This document shows, one piece after another, positions 56,063 through 64,000 of a stretch of DNA of 64,000 nt (the first letter of the stretch is position 1; each line of letters begins with the position of its first letter). A program made the position numbers and the translations under genes. The notes below the pieces were generated by a model. That model was not told where the DNA came from, did not search any database, and was given only the letters and a program-made list of their open reading frames with translations. Source of the DNA: Tanypteryx hageni (Eukaryota > Arthropoda > Insecta > Odonata > Petaluridae); the NCBI GenBank assembly GCA_028673005.1, contig CM054117.1:52947370-53011369 (forward strand), written 5' to 3'.

Positions 56063-58379
56063 ATATGTTTCTTCGTCTAGCTTCCGATAAATAACTTTTA
56101 ATATAGCTTTTGCCGTTTTCCTTTTAACCGCCCACGTACAATATATGACTGGCCGTTGGTGACAGCTGCTTTGTAGCCGCAGTGCGCATTTGGTTTTCTC
56201 AACCTTTTTATGGCTACTGGAGTTATACGGTTTATCAATTGGATTCCAGCCATGAGGCGAGCTCGTCGATTCTCTTTTGAACTATTTTTAGCGCGTTTTA
56301 AAAAAAATGCGCTTATAGTTTCACTTTGGCGTCTGTATGTGTATTTGCTTAAATTGAAATTGTGACAAAACCGTTAACGATAGAGAGCAGAAAGTTGTAG
56401 TGAAGATATTTGCACTACTACCATTAGTTTTTCTTTATGTTACAGTTTTGAGAAATGTACAGGGTCGGATAAGAGCCCGTCAAAACAATTTTAATATCTC
56501 CGAAATTATAAAAGATGGAAAGCTGAAATTCAGAGCGCACAGTTACAGGTTGATAACACTTACAAACAATGTCCTAGGTGACCGAATGTGCGGCGGTGTT
56601 AATACATAAAAATAAATTAAGATAAGCTAAATTTACTTATATTACAGTGGATCAAGCACAGAATTTTCCTCATTTCGTCATTTTTTATGGAAGAAATCTC
56701 TATGTGGAAATAAAACAAAATATTAGCGAATTAAATAATAGAAGTAAAACGCGCTAATTTTATCTATGTTCACGGATAACACTCGACTTATTTATATTAC
56801 GCATCAAATGCGCACGCTTTAACCTTGTTATTCGATCCAGTCATTTTCTGCCTACAGTAAGGATTTATGTACTTTGGCACCGAAGTATTTTTCGTTTCAT
56901 AATTTTTAGGTTTTTATTTTTTTTTCGGCCCAATTTTTCCTCCACCATGTCTCCTCCCTCCATCGTTTATCTCTTTACAACCTCTCCGCAGTAGAGATTA
57001 CGACTTTCTCGTTGACACGCGGACCTTATTTTCCTCCATGAAATAATGTTCACTTACTTTTTTATTACTGCAAGTGTTAATGTACCATAGAGGAGGCTAA
57101 TGCAGCTAATGTTTTTTTAGTGCCTTGTAAGCAAGTAAGGTATCTGGATTTTAAATATTATCCTCTCACTTTTTTTATCAAACACCTGCAATGAATGTTC
57201 GCTCCGTAATTAACTACATCACTACTATAATAAACTCGAGGGGTGAAGGCTATGTTTTCTACGTGTCTCCAAGTAGCTATATTCGTTGTCACACTTATTC
57301 TCGTTTTTTTCTTGAAAGGTTAATTTTTCAGAAAATTGGCTGTTATTTCTCGGAAATTGTCGTAAAAATACGATAATTATATATAGTTTACATTAAGTTT
57401 TAAGAATTTTCTGGAATTAGTTAGGAATCAATTATTTCTGATTCATTTCTTATATAATACCACAATATCACGCCTACATTTTTATCATATAGATTCTTCT
57501 CCCTTTATAAATTTTTGTTATATAACGTCTGAATTATTTGTAGTTTATCGCCTCTATATATCTCCTATGCATCTTTCTTACCTACTTCTGCCATGAAACC
57601 TATAACACTGCTGTAAAAATTTTACATTTCTGCTATATCATTTCCATGACACTTCTACGCCACTGCCATATAATTTATATATGCCGGCAATACCTCGATA
57701 ACGGTTATGTCACACGTAAGTCATTTTATATTACTTCCACTTTGGCGACCGTGGACACATAATATTTGACTTATTTCACATTTTCCATTCCCATTCAATT
57801 GCTTATTTCTCTTTTAATATGTAGAAGTTCCGCGATCTTCCTTAAATCAATGATTCTCTTATTTTATAGCGGTGCCTGCTTTTTAGCTAACCTCTACTGT
57901 ATCCCGGTCCAACAAATATATATACCTATTTCCAACATCTCTGCAATAGTGTAAACTGCAAAAGATGCATTTAGATCCCTAAATAAGCTTGATTTATTCC
58001 CTTATAATTGTAGTCGCGATTCTGGCTTTTCCGGCCTTCTCCGATATTTACGCCACTGGTCCGAAGTGCATTTCTCGCAGTATTTGCTGTACGTGCGATG
58101 TATGAGCGCTCAGCTTCTTCGCGTTTGTTTGCCTACCGTTGATTTAGTGAGCAATTAACAGGCAAAATTTCGCTCCGCATGAACTCTTACGGTAAATTGG
58201 TGCAAGGCAGTTTAAACATATCAAGGTAGATAAAGCATTCGACAAATTAAAGACATTAATTCACTTAGGGGCGAGGATTGTAAGCCTTTGGGACGCATTT
58301 GATCGCATTATTGACTGCTCTGGTGCTTTCCCAAGTTATTAATCCCGGCCAGCCGTGGGGGTTTGCCTCTAGGGCTTCT
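56063..58379. other. No gene identified
   Basis: AT-rich without recognisable gene or complete transposon. Confidence 0.45.
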
Positions 58380-58600
58380 TCCAGTCCTCTCTCACTCTAC
58401 CACTGCTCTATCTCTTTCTCTCTCTCTTCCCCTCTCTCTTTTCCTCTCTCTCTTCCTCTCTCTCTTATACTCCCCTTCTTCCTCTCTTTCCCTCTTTACC
58501 TCGCTCCCTCTCTTATTTTAATGTGAAGTGATTAAAGTCTAATTTTCGCCAGAATTAAGTTGTTCGTTTGTCTGTCTGTATGTCTGCCTGTCTGTCACGT
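58380..58600 (+). repeat. CT-rich tract with diverged retroposon-like tail
   Basis: A CT tract (58380-58515) followed by AAAGTCTAATTTTCGCCAGA, ATTAAGTTG and a TGTC tetranucleotide run, in the same order as at 2790-2860 and 40600-40770. Confidence 0.45.
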
Positions 58601-59626
58601 TTTCCCTTTCTCTCTCCTCCAACCTCTCCATCGTTCCACCTTCCTCAAACTTTCTCCTTAGTTCCTCCCTTCACTTTTTTATCTCCTCCGTCGCAATAGC
58701 CTCCGTTTCCTCTTTCTGTACGGCATATACTAGTTTGATCTCCGTCCGGCTGTACGCGATATTACTTTTTTAAGCCTAAATCTCTCCTAGTGGTTCCATT
58801 TAATGTTTCCCAAGGCATCCGTTTGATCGACCGCACCTTTCTAGCTATGCTTATTCAAGGTCTTTTCCTCGCAGGTCTTTTTCACTCGAAGAACTGCCTC
58901 CAGTCCGCAGTGGTGCAGATTTTTTGATGGCAATTTTTTATGTGTGTACGAGCTTTCTCCTTCTGACTCCTTCACTTATTTACGTCGCGCGTAACTCTCG
59001 GCGAATGATATCTCTCTCGCTCCGTTCTAGGTTTTTACGATTTCCCGCATTTATTTAATGCGACCGCGTTCTGAACCCCAAATGGTTCATCTTTCCTCGC
59101 ACGTGTTCCTTTGACGCCGGATTCTTTCACGCCTCTCCCTTCAATTTTTGTCTCCGTTATTTTTTAATCCCCTTTGCGGTCCTTTTATAAATCTTCGCCG
59201 TTATGCCGACCCCGCCTGCGCCTGAAATGTCCCCTTCTTTAACGCCCTTATTTATTTGTCGACTACGTGAATTACTTCAGGTTGATGAAATCTTACTCAG
59301 AACACGGCCCATTTATGTTGTCTCCATTGTCTTTTATTGTTTTTCCCTCCTTTGGTAAGTTTATCAGCAATCGGTATCATTACTTCCGGTATTTCCTCTA
59401 GTTACCTTCAAGGAACATCTTTGTTATTTCACTGTTGGAAATATGCAAAGAAGTATCCTTATATTTTTGCGGTTACCTTCACTGCGTTTCTCTGGCAGCC
59501 AGGGATGATATTTTCGTTGTATAAAGCCTTAATATTTCTTGTTAACATTCGACAGCCTGGTATTGCCACAAACAGAAGCACCCGCCATTTCTTCTCATTA
59601 ATCAGGCACCTAGTCAGCTTCTAAAG
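58601..59626. other. No gene identified
   Basis: Contains short frames only, including a hydrophobic 95-codon one at 59337 without a recognisable family. Confidence 0.4.
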
Positions 59627-60201
59627 CAGTGTGCCGCGGCAAACTAGGGGGCCTCAGCTTATTTTTAGGGGCTCCCCCAAAAACTTTGTTTGGTAAATAA
59701 ATCAACGATTTGGATGAGTTGATGTGTAATTAAGGCAATGCTTTTTCCTCTAATAAATTTATTATGGTGTAGTACTAGCAAATGAATGCTTCCAAAGATT
59801 ATTATACCCAGTGGCGGATTTACGCCTCATGGGGTCCCTGTCGCTAAACATTTGGGGCTCCTGGCGCCAAGGAGTCGGGGGCCTGAAACAGCTCCTAACG
59901 GCTACCCTCCTTAGTGACGCCTCTTAACGATCATTTTTCTATGGAATCATAGAGAGGTTCCACTGATTTTTAAATTGAGACATTTAATATTTCTGAGGTT
60001 ATATACACGAACATTTTTTCGGGACCCCTTACTTCACGGGGCCCCTGGCGCGCAGCATTTGCGACCCCCCTTCCCCCTAAATCCGACACTGATTATACCT
60101 GTATGTAAAAATATAAAAACCTTATTTCATGATAGTGGTGCCGCGAAATTCTAATTGTCTTTTAAATGGTTTCGCGCCTACAAAAGGTTTGGGCATCACA
60201 G
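59627..60201. mobile_element. hAT-type element carrying a nested MITE
   Basis: Starts CAGTGTGCCGCGGCAAACTA and ends GGTTTGGGCATCACAG. GGTGCCGCGAAATTCTAATT near 60137 is a typical subterminal of this class. The flanking duplication is not clear (TTCTAAAG against TTCTTTCA). Without the MITE about 290 bp remains. Confidence 0.55.
59809..60091. mobile_element. 283-bp MITE with perfect 8-bp duplication
   Basis: Ends CAGTGGCGGATTTACG and TAAATCCGACACTG are inverted with two mismatches; ATTATACC is duplicated exactly at 59801-59808 and 60092-60099. The interior is GC-rich (GGGGCCCCTGGCGCGC). Confidence 0.9.
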
Positions 60202-62122
60202 TTCTTTCAAACGGAAGCGCACGTACTGCTGGGGTAAGCGAAGTTTTTAAAAATGAATATGCAGCAGCATATTAAAGATAATAATATTTTCTTTAATTTG
60301 AGTTCGTAAATGCCACCCGAATCAAAATCTGTGAGGTTTCAACTACGAATAACAGTATAAAATGCTGTAGATATCTTTGCGAAGGGATGTTAGGATTAGA
60401 TAAATTATTTCAATATTTTTGCGTCTCTCGTCAAAGAAGCGTGTTTGACAAGTACTTGGTTTTATTTATGAAAGAAGACACGCACAGACGTTTTGGCCGT
60501 GTTTTATAGAGGTACTAATGACAAATTTATTTGTTTATATTGACATTTCGATGCGATCATTTGCCACTTTCTTATCGCTTAAATATACACTAGGAAGTAT
60601 GCAATAAATTAAAACCGGTCATTCGGCAAAAAAGGCAGAAGAGTAACATTTGCCGATATTTCGAGCCATAAAATTTATGCAAACTAATTACGTACAAACC
60701 TTATAATTTACTTTCGTAAATACGACGAATCTAGAATGTTTATATTTTTATCAATTATGGAGGACAAAATAAACATTTTATACCAGAAAATTGTTATATT
60801 ATAAAATTTTAATTATATTAACACATATTTTGTCGTTTTTCAAGGTTAATTCCCAAACTAATTTTTCTCTTTAATTACATAGTCTCTACCTTTTGTTGCG
60901 AGATTTAATTCGGGCTAAAAACACTGTTCCTTTTCTCTTTTTCTTAACAAAAGAATATTGTTTCTTCTAAAGACAATTTTAGTTAAACGATCACGGAAAT
61001 TTTTATATTCGTCGCATCCTTTGCTTCGTTCCAGTTAATAAGTTTGCCTTTCTTTAATTCAGCCACCGGATAGCTTTAATACTAAAAGGCAACGATTCTT
61101 CATTTTTTATCACTCCTTAAAAATTAGTACATCGTAACCGTTTTTGTGAAAACTTATCGAAACGCTTACCTCTCAAGAAGGTAAAAAAAACGCGACCTTC
61201 AACGCTTGAAGGAACTTCCATATCGGCAAAATAATCAACCAAGGACTCCAAGTGGGCGTTGACCGGGTCCCTTCTCTCGCGCCCACTCCCTCTCTCCTCC
61301 TCCTTGCGTCTCTCTCTCTCTTGAAAGGAGACTCGAGGGCGGTCCTCGGGACGACGTAGCTCACCCTTTCCTCGTCCTCTTATCATCGTCGCCATCATCC
61401 CTCCTCCCTTCCCATTTCCTCGCTCTTACGGGACACTCGCCGCATCTCATTCTTCCCCTTCATCGCCTCCACAATGCTTAACTACCCTCCACGAAAGCTT
61501 TCGCCGTCCGCCTGTCGTCCCCTTTTCCCCTTTCCTTTCGCCCGCAAAAGCGCCCTCTCTCCCCTTGTGTCCACACTGCCACGTCACACAGTTTCTTCCC
61601 TTTATCTGTCTCTCTCTCTCTCTTCCTTCCTTCTTAACCTTATCGATGTTGCCTCTTACTTTCTTTTTCTCCCTATTTTCTTCTTTCTCGCTCTCGTTCA
61701 TCTCCCCGTATTTGATGTAACAATCTTAACTATTATTTTTACTCAATATTTGCAACCAGTAAATCACTGTTCGTAAGCTTTATCCTGTTTACCGGTCGAT
61801 ATCCGTAAGTAAATTGATGTGTACGTGCGTGTGCATACAAACACAGACGCTCAAAAATACATTTACATTAAACTCTCGACAAACCGGAAATTCATTTTAT
61901 CGGAATTTTTAAAATCTTTAACTCGAATGGTTTTTCATAATTCAAGAAGTCCGTATGTATATGCAGTATTTACATGTACTATACGGAAAAAGGTGTTAAT
62001 AGGTAGAAAAATAATACTTGAATTACTTAATTTCTAATAACCTTTGCTTTGCTTTGTTTTCTGTATTATCTTAATGTTTCGGTTGTGTGTAGAAAGGCAC
62101 GTGTAAACAGGCATATCGATCA
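60202..62122. other. No gene identified
   Basis: AT-rich to about 61130, then a CT-rich stretch (61270-61700). No exon or transposon recognised. Confidence 0.45.
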
Positions 62123-62212
62123 AACAATATCCGATAAACCGGAATAGGCTCGGTCCAGAGGAATCCTACTGGATGGCTCTGGACCGAGCCTATTCCGGTT
62201 AATCGGTTATTG
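62123..62212. repeat. Compact hairpin
   Basis: ACCGGAATAGGCTCGGTCCA and its exact reverse complement face each other around GAATCCTACTGGATGG, which itself pairs ATCC with GGAT. The outer CCGATAAACC/GGTTAATCGG extension has a mismatch. Stem about 37 bp. Confidence 0.85.
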
Positions 62213-62299
62213 TCTGATGTTGTGTGTGTACATGATTATGTGTGTGACCATACTCATACATGTATACAAATATAATTTCGGCTGTGGCCCTTAGAAAAA

Positions 62300-62800
62300 T
62301 AAAGTTCCATGTTGTTCATCTCTTTTCCTAGCTTCTAATTTTCACCTCTCTTTATTAATGTTTTTGTTTCTTTCCCACTCTCGTATTCCTCCGCCACGCA
62401 GTCCACTTTCCTTTTACCTAAATTCTCTCCTCGACGCCCTCATTTTATCATTTTCACGGCGTGCCCTATTCCTTCCCACACAAATATTTTCCAACAATCT
62501 CTCTCTCTTCCCTCAGGATATTTAGTTCGCTTTTTCAACCTCTCTCGCACTCCCTCCATCGACTTCCTCCGATCGCATTCTTCATTTCCTTCATCCACGT
62601 CTCCCTCATTCTGTCCCTTCATCTATCACGCGTAATCGTTCGCCCTCCACCCTTAACTCCCACTCTCCTCGCTGGATTTTTCGCCTTCCCTTTCCCAACT
62701 CCCCGACAAAAAAAAACCATCGCCTACTTGTCTCCCCACTTAAAAGGCCTTCCTTCAAACTCCGTCCCATTCGTCCTTTTCCTTTAGGAGACGCCAAACC
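62300..62800. repeat. Pyrimidine-rich tract
   Basis: C/T-rich + strand with Ser/Leu/Pro frames; ends about 100 bp before the purine-rich region. Confidence 0.7.
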
Positions 62801-62889
62801 TCTCTTACCACGTCCCTTACCCGCTCCCTCCTCCTCCGTCCCATCCTCTGTGATGTCCGCCATGGGGACACTCCCATCCTTCTACCTCG

Positions 62890-63960
62890 AGGGGGGAGAT
62901 AGGTGAGTAGGAGGGGGAGGGTGTGTGTGAGGATGAGGCGGTGGAAGGAGAAAGAGCCTTTTGAATGCGTGCCGGACGTGCTTCGGGTACGATTTTTGGA
63001 ATAACCGTGCGGAGAGGGTGAGAGAGAGAGAGGTGCGTGGGCGGAGGAGGAAGGCTCTCCCCCTTCCCCCAACCTATTCACCCCCTTCCTAAAGGCGTCC
63101 CCTTTTGTGCGAGACACTGGTGCGCGGTGGCGTAAGAAGGAGAGGGGAGGGAGGTTGGGGGTTCGAGTGCGGTGCTGCGAGAGGAGTGGAAGTAGAGGAT
63201 GCGGATTGCGTCGGATGAGACGGAGGAGTGGAGGGAGAGGGACGGAGTGGCAGAACGAAGGTGGGAGGAGAGAGGGGGGAGAAAAAGGAGGGAGAAGGGT
63301 GGAGAGGGAGGAGGTGAAAGAAGGAAGGAGATGGAGGAGTGAGGAATGGGAGATGGGCGGATGTGAGAGGAGGGAGATAGGGATAGGTAGAAGGAAGAGG
63401 TAGAAGGAAGAGGGATGAGGGATAGGGAGGAAGAAGAGAGATGAGAAGGAAGGAGGATGGGAAATCAAAAGAGAAAATAAAAGATGAGAGGTGCGGATGT
63501 GAGAAGAGGAAAGACGAGGAGGAGGGAGAAGAGTGAGGATGAAGGGAGGTGAGGAGGGAGGAGAGAAAATGAGAGAAGAGTGAGGATGAAGGGAGAAGAG
63601 TGAGGATGAAGGGAGGTGAGGAGGGAGGAGAGAAAATGAGAGAAGAGTGAGGATGAAGGGAGAAGAGTGAGGATGAAGGGAGGTGAGGAGGGAGGAGAGA
63701 AAATGAGAGAAGAGGGAGGATGAGGGGAAGGATAGAAGATGAAGGAAAGAGAGGAAACATTATTAGAAATGAGATAGGAGATGAGATAAGGAAGAGAAAC
63801 GAGAATGAAGCAGGGGAAAGAGGAAAACGGAGAGGAGAGTTGGAAGGAAGAGTTAAGAGAGAGAGGGAGAGAGATAAGAGATGTGGAGGAGGTGGTTGAT
63901 GTGGTTGGTGAGTGAGCAAGAGTCGAGTGTGCGATGTTCCTTTCCCTTTTGCTTTAAATT
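62890..63960. repeat. Polypurine region
   Basis: The + strand is mostly G and A to near the window end. Long Ser/Pro/Leu-rich frames on the - strand (237 and 297 codons) are composition artefacts. Confidence 0.9.
63520..63720 (+). repeat. 67-bp tandem repeat, three copies
   Basis: GGGAGGTGAGGAGGGAGGAG starts at 63544, 63611 and 63678, an exact 67-bp period, with nearly identical units. Confidence 0.93.
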
Positions 63961-64000
63961 TTCTTTTTGGGGCGAATGCCACGCTGCGTAGAAGTAGACG

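Noticed and set aside
63089..63982. 297-codon Pro/Ser/Leu-rich frame on the - strand
   Set aside because: Composition artefact of the polypurine region; overlapping frames are equally open.
29770..64000. CCP (sushi) exons of the Hasp-like gene
   Set aside because: Looked for by eye for phase-1 cysteine-rich exons; none was convincing, though a model-based search could still find one.

Overview
This is a eukaryotic, AT-rich window that looks like arthropod (most likely insect) nuclear DNA. Coding DNA is sparse, introns are very long, and most of the identifiable sequence is transposons and simple repeats. No prokaryotic genes, rRNA, canonical tRNA genes or CRISPR arrays were seen. The species cannot be named from the sequence.

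Host genes. One host gene is well supported on the + strand. An exon at 13424-13734 (acidic low-complexity stretch ending in the first cysteine of a WAP domain) splices in phase 0 across a roughly 15.9 kb intron to an exon at 29667-29769 that carries the other seven WAP cysteines. The WAP sequence fits the secreted synaptic-cleft protein Hasp/LEV-9 (WAP plus CCP domains), but the CCP exons are not in view. A second, weaker candidate lies on the - strand at 44435-42296: three phase-compatible exons, a stop codon and an AATAAA signal, encoding a protein I do not recognise.

Transposons, left to right: a SINE fragment (1.85 kb); a TA-flanked pogo-like element (6111-10110) split by a 5'-truncated LINE with an intact 847-codon reading frame; two short inverted-repeat elements with hammerhead-ribozyme-like motifs (12.3 and 18.5 kb), read here as Penelope-like remnants; a defective hAT with perfect 8-bp target duplication (14442-16322); Helitrons (18138-18964 and 28488-29297, the latter with helicase remnants); a broken piggyBac (19291-22420); a full tRNA-derived SINE (23.5 kb); several small hAT-type elements with 8-bp duplications; a head-to-tail Helitron array (30.76-32.76 kb); two related inverted-repeat elements (50.2 and 51.1 kb); and a mariner C-terminal fragment (55.8 kb). 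Most of the large Hasp-like intron is made of these insertions, several nested in one another.

Simple sequence. Polypyrimidine tracts dominate the + strand at 1-550, 2.85-4.2, 39.9-41.5, 47.4-47.8, 58.4 and 62.3-62.8 kb. The bias flips to polypurine at 62.9-63.9 kb. Three tracts adjoin a shared retroposon-like tail motif ending in AATAAAGAC or a variant. Long reading frames inside these tracts are artefacts. The remaining stretches hold nothing I can identify and are listed as such.
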